From Paenibacillus harenae DSM 16969 (lineage in GTDB: Bacteria; Bacillota; Bacilli; Paenibacillales; Paenibacillaceae): DNA of 64,000 nucleotides. The translations under genes were made by a program, and so were the position numbers. Positions 1 to 8,309 of the stretch are shown one piece after another. Positions within the stretch are counted from its first letter, which is position 1. Each line of letters starts with the position of its first letter. Location of the stretch: NCBI RefSeq assembly GCF_000422465.1, contig NZ_KE383842.1, positions 351,040 through 415,039 on the forward strand. Direction: 5' to 3'. The notes under the pieces are model-generated. The model made no database searches. It was not told the origin of the DNA and saw nothing but the letters and a program-made list of their open reading frames with translations.

Positions 1-566
1 TGGCCGCCGACTTTGGCACCTTGCCGGCCGGTACCATTGACCGGATCGGCTACGGCGCGGGAACCAAAAATTTTGACCATCCGAACGTGATCCGGGCCGT
101 CCTCTATCAGCGGGAGCAGAAACAGGAAGCCCGGGAAACGATCGTCGTACTGGAAGCGCAGGTGGATGATTCTACCGGGGAAATGCTTGGCTACGCGATG
201 GAAAAGCTGTTTGAAGCGGGGGCTCTCGATGTGTACCATACTCCGGTTTATATGAAAAAAAATCGGCCCGGCGTGCTCATCAGCGTAATCTGTTACCCGG
301 CTAACAGCGATTGCTGCGAGCAGGCGCTGCTCTCGGAAACGTCGACCTTCGGCGTTCGCCGGAGCGAATGGCAGCGCAGGGCGCTGGACCGGCAGTGGAT
401 CGAGGTCGTCACCCCTTACGGGCCCGTTCGGGTTAAGCAGGCCGTTGACGGTGGACGAATCATTCGCCAATCTCCCGAATACGAGGATGCGGTGCTTGCT
501 GCCCGAGCCTTCGGCGTACCTCTCCAGACGGTTTTCCGGGAAGTATACCGGCGGTTAGACGTTTAG
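1..566 (+). CDS. larC: LarC, nickel-pincer cofactor synthesis protein, C-terminal part
   Basis: The reading frame is already open at base 3, so the 5' end lies outside the window; the TTG at 21 is internal. The visible ~187 residues match the C-terminal half of LarC (DUF111). Seen: the family stretch IGYGAGTKNF, then QVDDSTGEMLGYAMEKL, then the MKKNRPGVL motif. LarC is known to insert nickel into the pyridinium bis-thiocarboxylate cofactor used by lactate racemase and other LarA-like racemases. Which racemase it serves cannot be told from this window. It ends 57 bases before the next start and may be co-transcribed with it. Confidence 0.85.
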   Translation, partial: AADFGTLPAGTIDRIGYGAGTKNFDHPNVIRAVLYQREQKQEARETIVVLEAQVDDSTGEMLGYAMEKLFEAGALDVYHTPVYMKKNRPGVLISVICYPANSDCCEQALLSETSTFGVRRSEWQRRALDRQWIEVVTPYGPVRVKQAVDGGRIIRQSPEYEDAVLAARAFGVPLQTVFREVYRRLDV

Positions 567-623
567 ACACGAACTTTTGCAACCACGCTGTTATTGAGGC
601 AGAACAAGGAGGAATTATTTCTA

Positions 624-1883
624 ATGATGAACACGCAAAATGTGATTAGCGGCGCCGATCTGCGTCAGACCGTTAACCGGCTGGTTCAAACGGCGCCTGT
701 CACCGATATGCATACGCATTTATATGCGCCCGAATTCGGAGAACTGCTGTTATGGGGCGTCGACGAGCTGTTGACTTATCATTATTTGATATCGGAATCG
801 TTCAGATGGTCGGAGGAGGATTATGATCTTTTCTGGTCCATGAGCAAACGCGAGCAAGCGGATTGGATTTGGAAGCGGCTTTTCATCGACCATTCTCCGG
901 TGAGCGAAGCGGCGAGCGGCTTTATTACGATCCTGGATCGTCTTGGATTGGATGTCTCCACGCGCAATCTGGACGATTACCGTCAAGCGATTGCCAGCCG
1001 CACGGTGGAGGAACAAGTCGATACCGTCATGCAAATTGCGGGAATCGAAAAGATTGTCATGACGAACGACCCGTTCGATCCGGTTGAACGTCCCGTCTGG
1101 CTGGCGGGCAATGGGAAATCAGACCCTAGGTTCTATGCGGCGCTTCGGGTCGATGCGCTGTTGAATGACTGGCCGCATGCCGTGAGCGAGCTGCAGGCCC
1201 TTGGTTATGAAGTGCAGGCGGAATGGAGCCAGCGGACGCAAGCGGAAACCCGCCGGTTTCTGAAGGAATGGATCGTTCGGATGGATGCGCTTTATTTGGC
1301 CGTATCCATGCCCGGCGACTTTGTCTATCCGGCCGATGATCATCGCAGCAGCATGATTGACGACGTGATGATACCGGTATGCCAGGAACAGAAGATTCCG
1401 TTTGCGCTGATGATCGGTGTCCGCAGGCGGGTAAATCCGGGGCTGAAACTCGCGGGCGATATGAGCATGCTGTCCGACGTGTCGGCTGTCGAAGCGTTAT
1501 GCCGCCGGTATCCGGAGCAGAAGTTTCTCGTCACGATGCTCGCCAGAGAGAACCAGCATGAACTGACGGTGCTGGCGCGCAAATTCCGCAATCTGATGAT
1601 TTTCGGCTGCTGGTGGTTTCTCCACATTGAATCCATGGTCGAGGAAATGACGCGTTTCCGCATGGAGCTTCTGGGCACTTCGATGATTCCGCAGCACTCC
1701 GACTGCCGCGTCTTCGAGCAGTTGATTTATAAATGGGAGCATTCCCGCAAAATCATCGGCACCGTGCTCGCGGATAAATACGAGAGGCTGCAGCAGAGCG
1801 GCTGGCAGGTGACAGAAGATGAAATAAAAAGAGATTTGGACGATATGCTGAACCGGAACTTCTGGCGGTTTCTAGGGAAGTAA
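624..1883 (+). CDS. Glucuronate isomerase (UxaC)-like protein
   Basis: A 419-aa cytosolic protein of the uronate isomerase/amidohydrolase-like type. The start is set at ATG 624 because AAGGAGG lies at 606-612; the in-frame TTG at 594 has no such site. Seen: an HTH metal-binding motif at residues 30-32 (DMHTHLYAPEF) and a C-terminal block (LLGTSMIPQHSD, LIYKWEHSRK) typical of the UxaC-like proteins of Paenibacillus. It is shorter than classical UxaC (~465 aa), so true glucuronate or galacturonate isomerisation is inferred. Similar divergent members have no defined substrate. A uronate role would suit the pectin lyase at 36.6 kb, but no other uronate gene adjoins it. Confidence 0.6.
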   Translation: MMNTQNVISGADLRQTVNRLVQTAPVTDMHTHLYAPEFGELLLWGVDELLTYHYLISESFRWSEEDYDLFWSMSKREQADWIWKRLFIDHSPVSEAASGFITILDRLGLDVSTRNLDDYRQAIASRTVEEQVDTVMQIAGIEKIVMTNDPFDPVERPVWLAGNGKSDPRFYAALRVDALLNDWPHAVSELQALGYEVQAEWSQRTQAETRRFLKEWIVRMDALYLAVSMPGDFVYPADDHRSSMIDDVMIPVCQEQKIPFALMIGVRRRVNPGLKLAGDMSMLSDVSAVEALCRRYPEQKFLVTMLARENQHELTVLARKFRNLMIFGCWWFLHIESMVEEMTRFRMELLGTSMIPQHSDCRVFEQLIYKWEHSRKIIGTVLADKYERLQQSGWQVTEDEIKRDLDDMLNRNFWRFLGK

Positions 1884-1918
1884 CGCTTTCGGTAATGTTA
1901 GTCCTCCATAAAGAAATC

Positions 1919-1953
1919 GCCCTCTGGCTTACCTGAACGGCAGGCCGGAGGGC
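1919..1953. terminator. Convergent intergenic terminator
   Basis: Stem GCCCTCTGGC / GCCGGAGGGC between two convergent genes, with T-rich sequence on both sides (TTATTCG on the + strand, GATTTCTTTA on the - strand). It probably ends transcription from both directions. Confidence 0.55.
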
Positions 1954-1991
1954 TTATTCGTATTGCCGGCGTTCTTCCTCAGACCCGTGGT

Positions 1992-2579
1992 TTAATCGTT
2001 GCAGATGCCCTTCAGAACAAGAGTAATGACGGTGATGGTGTCTTCCAACGAACCGCCTTCATCCGGACTTTGTGCGATCCATAACGCAGATTCATTCAAG
2101 GCGCCGGAGAGAAAATGAGTCATGGCGTCTAAGGGCACCGGTTTAAGGGAGCCTTGCTGCTGCAGAAGCCCAAGCTGCTCTCTCAGGTGTCGCATCGAAT
2201 TCTCCTCATCCATCCTGCGCCACGCTTCCCAACCAAGCACGGCTGGACCGTCTATGAGCAATATCCTTTTATTTCGCGGCTCGACAGCTGCAGCAACAAA
2301 TGAGCGGCAGCCCCGAATCAGCTGCTCCCATGCGTCATCGCTTTGCATCGCATCGGCTTCAACCCGCACCCCGATTTCTGACTGTACGGACTCCAGCACG
2401 GCTTGGAACAATCCTTTCTTGCTGCCAAAATGATGGTAAAGAGCGCCGCGTGTAAGATTGGCCTCCGCGACGATATCCTCCATTGACGATTCCGCGTATC
2501 CATGCTCCGTAAAGTGCTTCCTGGCTACTTCTATCAGCCTTACAATCGTTTCACTCGCTTGCTCTTTGCTTCTTTTCAT
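1992..2579 (-). CDS. TetR/AcrR family transcriptional regulator
   Basis: A 195-aa TetR-type repressor. The N-terminal helix-turn-helix spans about residues 15-60, with the family signature EANLTRGALYHHFGSKKGLF; the remainder is the usual variable helical ligand-binding domain. AGGAGA precedes the ATG at 2579. It lies 84 bases downstream of the VOC gene on the same strand, so the two are probably one transcript. A TetR-like palindrome sits in the promoter of that transcript at 3157-3177, which suggests autoregulation. The inducing ligand is unknown; a small hydrophobic or electrophilic compound handled by the VOC protein is a guess. Confidence 0.85.
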   Translation of the reverse strand: MKRSKEQASETIVRLIEVARKHFTEHGYAESSMEDIVAEANLTRGALYHHFGSKKGLFQAVLESVQSEIGVRVEADAMQSDDAWEQLIRGCRSFVAAAVEPRNKRILLIDGPAVLGWEAWRRMDEENSMRHLREQLGLLQQQGSLKPVPLDAMTHFLSGALNESALWIAQSPDEGGSLEDTITVITLVLKGICND

Positions 2580-2663
2580 CCGGGTATTCGTCTCCTGTTA
2601 GTTGTTATTGCTCGGCTGACTGTTCCCTAAAATATGCTACTTGCTGTTCGTGTTGTGTCGTAC

Positions 2664-3119
2664 TCATCCCTTGCTGCGCATCTCCTCATCGAGCCATAGT
2701 TTCTCATTATACTGTTCGCCGTATGCTTCGGAAGGAGGGATGATTGTGATCACATCGATCAGTACGCCGTTCGGATCGCTGGTGATGAAATGGCGCTGTC
2801 CGAACTCTTCGTCCCGGATATCAACCAGAAGGGGGAGCTTCTCCTGCTTAATCAGTCTTTCGTATTCCTCATTAACATGATCTACTTCAAAGTTGAGAAT
2901 GAGTCCGTTCACGGAGCGTCGGTAAGCGGCAGGGATAGTCGGGTGCCCAGCCTCCAGAATAGCCAGCTCAAACCCCCTTTCAGCTTCCTGGGGCAATCGC
3001 AGGCTTACATACCAGTCGGCCTCGAATACCGTCTCGAAACCAAAGTAGCTTCGATAAAATTCAGCGCTTAAAGATACCTGATCGGACAAAATAACGGAAT
3101 AAAAACTGTTCACTTTCAT
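2664..3119 (-). CDS. VOC (glyoxalase/bleomycin-resistance) family protein
   Basis: A 151-aa protein of the vicinal oxygen chelate superfamily. Seen: the opening beta strand [20 protein letters not shown], the central FELAI and [10 protein letters not shown] strands, and the closing [10 protein letters not shown] motif common to these paired beta-alpha-beta folds. The longer frame opening at 3245 is rejected: ATG 3119 has AAAGGAGA eight bases upstream, and the extension runs through the promoter and operator. Members include lyases, dioxygenases and antibiotic-binding proteins, so the reaction cannot be assigned. Probably the first gene of a two-gene transcript with the TetR regulator. Confidence 0.8.
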   Translation of the reverse strand: MKVNSFYSVILSDQVSLSAEFYRSYFGFETVFEADWYVSLRLPQEAERGFELAILEAGHPTIPAAYRRSVNGLILNFEVDHVNEEYERLIKQEKLPLLVDIRDEEFGQRHFITSDPNGVLIDVITIIPPSEAYGEQYNEKLWLDEEMRSKG

Positions 3120-3151
3120 GACAGATTCTCCTTTACGAGTTGATAGCTGGA

Positions 3152-3180
3152 TTTTAACATACAAACAGAATGTATGTAAA
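3152..3180 (-). promoter_or_regulatory. Promoter of VOC-tetR with TetR-type operator
   Basis: On the - strand there is TTTACA (3180-3175), 18 bases, then TAAAAT. The spacer contains the inverted repeat ACATACA (3157-3163) / TGTATGT (3171-3177) with a 7-base gap. This layout resembles AcrR/TtgR-type operators, so binding by the local TetR protein is likely. Confidence 0.6.
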
Positions 3181-3254
3181 GAAAAAAGGATCATGCTATT
3201 ACCACTCGGCGAGATGGTGTCCGGATACAACCAAGTCCAGCACATTCCGATTGG

Positions 3255-3307
3255 AAACCAAAAAGGAAGACTCCGGCATTCTTTTCGGGAGTCTTCCTTT
3301 TTGGTTT
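3255..3307. terminator. Strong rho-independent terminator
   Basis: A 20-bp near-perfect inverted repeat (3255-3274 with 3288-3307) whose arms end in A-tract/T-tract, so it can act in both directions. It overlaps the stop codon of the AraC gene on the - strand and insulates the VOC-tetR promoter from it. Confidence 0.8.
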
Positions 3308-4211
3308 ATAAAATCCGCGACAGCTTGCGGTATTCGCTCGCCGAGATTCCCTCATGGCGGCGGAACAGGCGGCTGAAATAGTGAATGTCCGGATAGCCGA
3401 CCTGACCGCCGATTTGCTCGATCGTCATATCCGTCTCACGCAGCAGCCGGCGCGCTTCACGGTGGCGAACGGACTGCACGTATTCGCTTGGCGGCAGCCC
3501 AATCGCTTGTTTGAACAGCTTGGCGGAATAATCGATGCTCATCTGCAGTTCATCGGCAATCGATTGATTCGACCAGAAACCGGAAGGATAAGCTTCAATC
3601 TGCTCGACCAGCCGGGCTAGCTTAGCGCTATGAGGGGATGCCGCGGCTAACGATTGAGACGGCGATGTTCGCATCAATTGGCACAAAATGTTCAACATCA
3701 GCGATTTGCAGACGAGTTCATAGCCGGTCCTGCGCATCGTAAATTCTTGCACGAGCTGCTCCATCAACTGCACGCATGCAAGAGGCGGCGTATACAGAAC
3801 CTCGGACGACAGCGGGGGGAACATATCGGAGCAGGCTTCATGCGCGAATTTGCCCGGATGGATGTCCTCCTCGTTCACGATCATATCGGCCTCCGTCATA
3901 ATCGTCAGCTCATGGAAGAAGTCGAAGTGAATGCCGAGCAGCCGGGCATCCGGCTGCGATATGATTTCATTCTGATGATAAATGCCGGACGGGAGGAAAA
4001 TGAGCCTGCCGGCGTCGATCACGAAACGTTGTCCGTGCATCGTTGTGGCCGCTTGACCCTGGACGACATAAAGAAGCTCAAAATTGTAAAGTCTGCGCCG
4101 GGGAAAAATGCCGGTGGAGACCTGCTGGAATTGCGCGTAGTGGATGCTCGGCGACCATTCCTGGAATGCGGCTGGCCGCTGCAGCGGATATGTTTCTCGA
4201 TGTTGATCCAT
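3306..4211 (-). CDS. AraC family regulator with cupin sensor domain
   Basis: A 301-aa regulator. The N-terminal ~150 residues have a cupin-like arabinose-binding fold (YNFELLYVVQGQA, then RLIFLPSGIYHQNEI). The C-terminal ~100 residues carry two helix-turn-helix units, the second reading IGGQVGYPDIHYFSRLFRRH. The start is ATG 4211, because AAAGGAGC sits eight bases upstream; ATG 4247 has no such site. Such regulators usually control adjacent sugar genes, but no sugar gene adjoins this one. Its target may be distant or lost with the debris next to it. Confidence 0.85.
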   Translation of the reverse strand: MDQHRETYPLQRPAAFQEWSPSIHYAQFQQVSTGIFPRRRLYNFELLYVVQGQAATTMHGQRFVIDAGRLIFLPSGIYHQNEIISQPDARLLGIHFDFFHELTIMTEADMIVNEEDIHPGKFAHEACSDMFPPLSSEVLYTPPLACVQLMEQLVQEFTMRRTGYELVCKSLMLNILCQLMRTSPSQSLAAASPHSAKLARLVEQIEAYPSGFWSNQSIADELQMSIDYSAKLFKQAIGLPPSEYVQSVRHREARRLLRETDMTIEQIGGQVGYPDIHYFSRLFRRHEGISASEYRKLSRIL

Positions 4212-4355
4212 AGCCTGAGCTCCTTTCCTCATAACGGAAACGTCCAAATACTGCTTCGACAGCTAAATGGAATTGGTGAATATACAGTGAATTTACAACT
4301 ATTATGACATGTGATTCACCTATACACAATACAGCTGAATAAGCTAAAAAAGGAG

Positions 4356-4625
4356 TTATTTATGTACGTTGAGGATGAGCGTTGGAAGCATGAAATCGGA
4401 GACTGCGAATGGATACGAAGGGGCGTCCGGAAGGTTATCAACCTGAAATGACGGCCCCTTCTTATTGCCGGTGTAAGCCGATTTAACTGCGGGTAAAGCA
4501 CCTTTCCCGCCGGGTGCATTCAGCAGGATCGGGTCCGTACGGGCGATCAATCGACGGCCGCGCTGCACCTCCGACGGATGCGCATCTTTAAGCGAAGCGG
4601 CGTGCGCTTCGGCATTTTGCAACAA
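4356..4625 (-). pseudogene. Possible remnant or small ORF downstream of the WYL regulator
   Basis: An 89-codon frame starting at TTG 4625, 16 bases after the WYL gene stop. Codon choice resembles the neighbouring real genes (GC-rich third positions) and there is no overlapping better candidate, but no ribosome site or recognisable domain is seen. The end (SDFMLPTLILNV) looks like the C-terminus of a larger protein. I do not recognise it. The rest of 4212-4640 holds only the promoter side of the AraC gene. Confidence 0.25.
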
Positions 4626-4641
4626 CTCGGTTATCCGTCAC

Positions 4642-5622
4642 CTATCTCTCTTGTTTATTGTTGGATCTCATTGTTTCATAATGGGCCGCCATTTCGGCGC
4701 GCACCTCCGCCAGCCTCCCGATCAGCATGTCCGGTTCAAGGATGGTCAGCGCTTTGCCGTAAGGAAGCAGAAAATACGGCACGAAGCGAAGGGAGGAGCG
4801 GTCAAGGATGAATAAAGCTTCCCGGTCCGTACGTTTGGCGAGAGCATGTCCGAACATCCAGTGCTGACAAAGCTCATTAAGCACCTGTGCATCCGCTTGG
4901 ATGCGGACCGTTAAACGAACCTCCGCATCACGCGGGTCCGGAAGCAGATTGCTCATTAGAAATTGCTTGGCGGAGAAACCCTCCGGACGTTCAAAGCGGC
5001 TGGCGGAAGGGGCCAAGCTTCTAATGCGGTCGACGCGGAAGCTGCGCAGCTCCTGCCGGAGGCGGCAATAGCCCGCCGTGTACCAGCAGCCCTTCCAGTG
5101 AATGATGCCATACGGATCAAATTCACGGTTCCCCGGCGAGCTGCCGCCGGCATAATCCATCAGAAGTGAACGGCCTAGAGCCGAGGCTTCCTCCAACATC
5201 CGAAGATGAGCCTTCAGTCCTTCGTCAACCGACGGATAAATAACGGAAATGCCATCGCTGTGCCGCACAATGCGGCTGAGCTGCTCTTCATTCGTATACA
5301 GCTTGAGCTTATCGATAGCCCGGACAAGGGCGTCCGTGAATGGATAGCCGGCTTCCTTCGCGAAGACGGAGGCTTGCACAAGCGCCTTTTGCTCCTCCAT
5401 GTCGAACAGCAGAGGCGATTCGAAGAAGCGGCCGAGCATTCGATAGCCGCCGCCCGGTCCGGAATCGGCAATAACGGGGGCTCCGCTGGCACATAAGGAA
5501 TCGATGCACCGGTATACGGTTCGGATATGAATCTCAAGCTCATCCGCCAGCTGCCGAGCAGTCATTCGTTTGCCCGACTGAAGCAGCCATAAGATCGACA
5601 GCATATTATCCGCTTTGGACAT
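4642..5622 (-). CDS. YafY-type WYL-domain transcriptional regulator
   Basis: A 326-aa regulator. The N-terminal HTH_11 winged helix is seen in residues 1-60 (LADELEIHIRTVYRCIDSL). The WYL domain follows, with CWYTAGYCRLRQELRSFRVDRI near residues 185-205, then a C-terminal WCX-like extension. AGGAAGGA precedes the ATG. WYL domains are known to bind small ligands or nucleic acids; the signal here is unknown. It lies 53 bases downstream of the DinB gene on the same strand and may share its transcript. Confidence 0.85.
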   Translation of the reverse strand: MSKADNMLSILWLLQSGKRMTARQLADELEIHIRTVYRCIDSLCASGAPVIADSGPGGGYRMLGRFFESPLLFDMEEQKALVQASVFAKEAGYPFTDALVRAIDKLKLYTNEEQLSRIVRHSDGISVIYPSVDEGLKAHLRMLEEASALGRSLLMDYAGGSSPGNREFDPYGIIHWKGCWYTAGYCRLRQELRSFRVDRIRSLAPSASRFERPEGFSAKQFLMSNLLPDPRDAEVRLTVRIQADAQVLNELCQHWMFGHALAKRTDREALFILDRSSLRFVPYFLLPYGKALTILEPDMLIGRLAEVRAEMAAHYETMRSNNKQER

Positions 5623-5675
5623 GGCAAGAATTCCTTCCTGTTATGGATTTCTTGTTTCGTCCTTATTATATCGTA

Positions 5676-6170
5676 TCAAAGGAGAGGCGCCATGCCCTTT
5701 CTAACCCAGGTATCATAAGTCGGCCCATAAATCTCCGGGAGCGTCAGACCGGCCTGACGCATCAGCACTGTCATTTGCCCCCTGTGGTGAGCCTGGTGCA
5801 TGATCGTAAAATGCAAGGATGCGCCGTTCGCCCAATGCTCTCCCATAATCTCCGTCGTTTCATGAAGACTCGCATCGCTCCACTGGGTCATGACGGCGTT
5901 CAGCACCGATTCACTGATCTTGCGGTATCCCTCCGCAATGACTGACGCGGAGCTTGGAGCCTGATCCTCGGAAGGTCCGTCAAAGTCCAGACCGCATGAT
6001 GTCATATAGTGCAGAGACTTGACCAAATGCCAGGCGATCTGGCCCAGCGTCCGGCGCTCGGCAGCGATCTCCTGGTCCAAGGAAGCGTCAGTCAAAGCAT
6101 CCATCGCCCTCTGCGTCAATTCGGCTTCCTGCACCCATTCCGTTGCAAATTGTTCCAATTTCTCAAACAT
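5676..6170 (-). CDS. DinB family protein (DUF1572-like)
   Basis: A 164-aa four-helix-bundle protein of the DinB/YfiT superfamily. Histidines that could form the metal site occur in IAWHLVKSLHYM and in LHFTIMHQAHHRGQM. Of two close ATGs, 6170 is preferred because GGAGGA lies seven bases upstream; it is almost fused to the one at 6176. Family members include thiol transferases and damage-inducible proteins of unknown function. The Q-A-H-H-R-G-Q motif near the C-terminus is the most characteristic feature. Confidence 0.8.
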   Translation of the reverse strand: MFEKLEQFATEWVQEAELTQRAMDALTDASLDQEIAAERRTLGQIAWHLVKSLHYMTSCGLDFDGPSEDQAPSSASVIAEGYRKISESVLNAVMTQWSDASLHETTEIMGEHWANGASLHFTIMHQAHHRGQMTVLMRQAGLTLPEIYGPTYDTWVRKGMAPLL

Positions 6171-6282
6171 ATTCATTCCTCCATTTGTTATCGTATACGT
6201 TCTCGTACGCAGTATATAAAATAATCACTGACAGCTGCGGTCAGTAATTTTCATTTAAAAATAAAAAATCCCATGGAAATGT

Positions 6283-6311
6283 TTGTATCCACTTTTCTAT
6301 TGCACTATAAT
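6283..6311 (+). promoter_or_regulatory. Sigma-A promoter of the DHA2 exporter
   Basis: TTGTAT (6283-6288), 17 bases, TATAAT (6306-6311), about 70 bases upstream of the MFS start. Confidence 0.7.
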
Positions 6312-6382
6312 AGCCTAGTAATCAGGCTGTTCTCACGGAGCTTGGTTTTCCGTTTTATCATTATGAGGAGGAGAGAAAGAAA

Positions 6383-7840
6383 ATGAATACGGCTGGAACG
6401 GCATCCGCCTCCGCTCCCAATGATGTGGGAGATGTGAAGAGGCTGCCCATTTTGATTTCGCTTATTATCGGGGCGTTTTTCTCTATTTTAAATGAAACGC
6501 TTCTGAACATCGCTTTCCCCGAGCTGGTCGTCGAGCTTCAGGTCTCGGCCACGACGCTCCAATGGCTGGCGACGGGATATATGCTTGTTGTCGGGGTATT
6601 GGTCCCTGCTTCTGCTCTGCTGGTCCAATGGTTTACAACGAGGCAGATGTTCCTCGGAGCCATGACCCTGTTCACGCTCGGAACGCTCGTATGCGGAACC
6701 GCCCCTGAATTTTCCTTCCTGCTGGCGGGCCGTTTGCTGCAAGCGGCGGGAACCGGACTTATGCTGCCGGTGCTTATGAACACGATTCTGGTGCTGTATC
6801 CGCCGGAGAAACGGGGAGCGGCGATGGGAAGCATCGGGCTTGTCATCATGTTCGCCCCGGCCATCGGCCCTACGCTGTCCGGACTTATTCTGGATTCGCT
6901 GCAATGGCGCTGGCTATTTTATATGGTGCTGCCGTTCGCGATCTTCTCGATCGTGTTCGCGTTTATTTATTTGAAGAACGTATCCACGCCTACTAAGCCT
7001 AAGGTAGATATTATTTCCCTTATTTTGTCCACGATCGGCTTCGGCGGCATCGTCTACGGCTTCAGCAGCTCGGGCGAAGGACACGGCGGCTGGTCCAGCC
7101 CGGAGGTTTACGGAACCGTAATCATCGGATCCGTCTCGCTTCTGCTGTTCGTGCTTCGCCAGTTCCGGGTGAAGGAACCGTTAATGGATCTCCGGGCATT
7201 TAAGTTCCCGATGTTCACGCTGACGACTGTTCTGCTCGTCATTATGATGATGACGCTTTTCTCGACCTTGTCGCTGCTGCCGTTCCTGTTCCAGGGGGCG
7301 CTCTTGATGACCGTATTCGCTTCCGGCTTGATCATGCTTCCGGGCAGCCTGCTGAACGGTCTTATCTCGCCGCTGACAGGCAAGCTGTTCGACAAGTTCG
7401 GTCCGCGTGCGCTAGTTATTCCGGGCGCGTTGTTTCTGGTCATCATTATGTGGTTCTTCACGCAGGTGTCCGGCGATACCTCCAAGACGACGTTTCTGGT
7501 TCTCCATATTTGCCTGATGGTCGCGATCTCCATGATTATGATGCCGACTCAGACGAACGGCTTGAATCAGCTGCCTCAGCGGTACTATCCGCACGGAACG
7601 GCCATTCTGAACACCCTTCAGCAGGTGGCGGGCGCGATCGGCGTCGCCTTGTTCATCGGCATTATGACGTCCGGGCAGCGCGAATTCCTGGAGGGCTCCT
7701 CCGATCCGACATCGCCTGCCCAACTATCCGAGGCGATGGTATCTGGCGTTCACAACGCCTTCCTGGTCGGCTTCGGTTTCGCAATCGCGGCTCTCGTATT
7801 CTCCCTGTTCATTAAACGCACGAAGGCGCCGGCGGAATAA
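6383..7840 (+). CDS. MFS drug exporter, DHA2 (EmrB/QacA) family
   Basis: A 485-aa integral membrane protein of the 14-segment DHA2 class, which exports drugs or other toxic compounds by proton antiport. Seen: LNETLLNIAFPELV in segment 1, the antiporter-type RLLQAAGTGLMLPVLMN stretch, PPEKRGAAMGSIG after segment 4 and the motif-C-like IMFAPAIGPTLSGLI. GAGGAGAG precedes the ATG. It has its own promoter and a terminator, so it is a single-gene unit. The substrate cannot be inferred. Confidence 0.88.
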   Translation: MNTAGTASASAPNDVGDVKRLPILISLIIGAFFSILNETLLNIAFPELVVELQVSATTLQWLATGYMLVVGVLVPASALLVQWFTTRQMFLGAMTLFTLGTLVCGTAPEFSFLLAGRLLQAAGTGLMLPVLMNTILVLYPPEKRGAAMGSIGLVIMFAPAIGPTLSGLILDSLQWRWLFYMVLPFAIFSIVFAFIYLKNVSTPTKPKVDIISLILSTIGFGGIVYGFSSSGEGHGGWSSPEVYGTVIIGSVSLLLFVLRQFRVKEPLMDLRAFKFPMFTLTTVLLVIMMMTLFSTLSLLPFLFQGALLMTVFASGLIMLPGSLLNGLISPLTGKLFDKFGPRALVIPGALFLVIIMWFFTQVSGDTSKTTFLVLHICLMVAISMIMMPTQTNGLNQLPQRYYPHGTAILNTLQQVAGAIGVALFIGIMTSGQREFLEGSSDPTSPAQLSEAMVSGVHNAFLVGFGFAIAALVFSLFIKRTKAPAE

Positions 7841-7870
7841 AAACTCCGTGCGAATCCATTTGAAATAATG

Positions 7871-7911
7871 AGCTCCCTATCCGCTTCTTATAGCGGGCTG
7901 GGGGCTTTTTT
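7871..7911 (+). terminator. Terminator of the MFS gene
   Basis: An imperfect stem (AGCTCCCTATCCGC with GCGGGCTGGGGGCT) followed directly by a run of six T. Confidence 0.65.
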
Positions 7912-7929
7912 ATTGTATAGGAAATGATG

Positions 7930-8180
7930 CAACTCCAACGATTGTGGATAATCGAATCTGGGAATGTGAGCGGGGTCCTCGTATGAGCAGGCGGTAATAG
8001 GTCATTATGAGGCAACCTTATGAAAGAGTGAGGCTAGACTCGCTCTTATTGATACTTGCAAATAGCTCGAAAGAACAATGAGGAAAACCTCACTCGCCGT
8101 GAGGCTGCCCTCATAGGGAATGAGGTTTGTAGCAATAGCCATTTCACCGCAGAAGGACTACAGCAGCCGATCGGAAAATA
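7930..8180. repeat. Gene-free stretch with clustered small hairpins
   Basis: No coding frame is convincing here. The pentamer TGAGG or its complement recurs, forming short hairpins such as TGAGG-AAAA-CCTCA near 8080 and CCTCAT-AGGGA-ATGAGG near 8110. It lies just upstream of the mannan promoter. Function unknown. Confidence 0.35.
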
Positions 8181-8205
8181 ATTCCCAAAAAAATTGGTGT
8201 ACATA

Positions 8206-8254
8206 TTGACATATCAAGTCAATCTGTATAATATACTATTTGTAAGCGCTTATA
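8206..8254 (+). promoter_or_regulatory. Mannan operon promoter with local operator and cre box
   Basis: TTGACATATCAA (8206-8217) contains the -35 hexamer TTGACA. A TATAAT/TAATAT -10 region lies at 8227-8234. TGTAAGCGCTTATA (8241-8254) fits the CcpA cre consensus at all but one position. The first box recurs at 24175 and 25487. The layout implies repression by the local GntR/LacI-type regulator and carbon catabolite repression. Confidence 0.75.
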
Positions 8255-8309
8255 TCAATGTAACATACAGCATTGCGATAGTTTACTGCCAGGGAGGGAA
8301 TGGCTGCGA

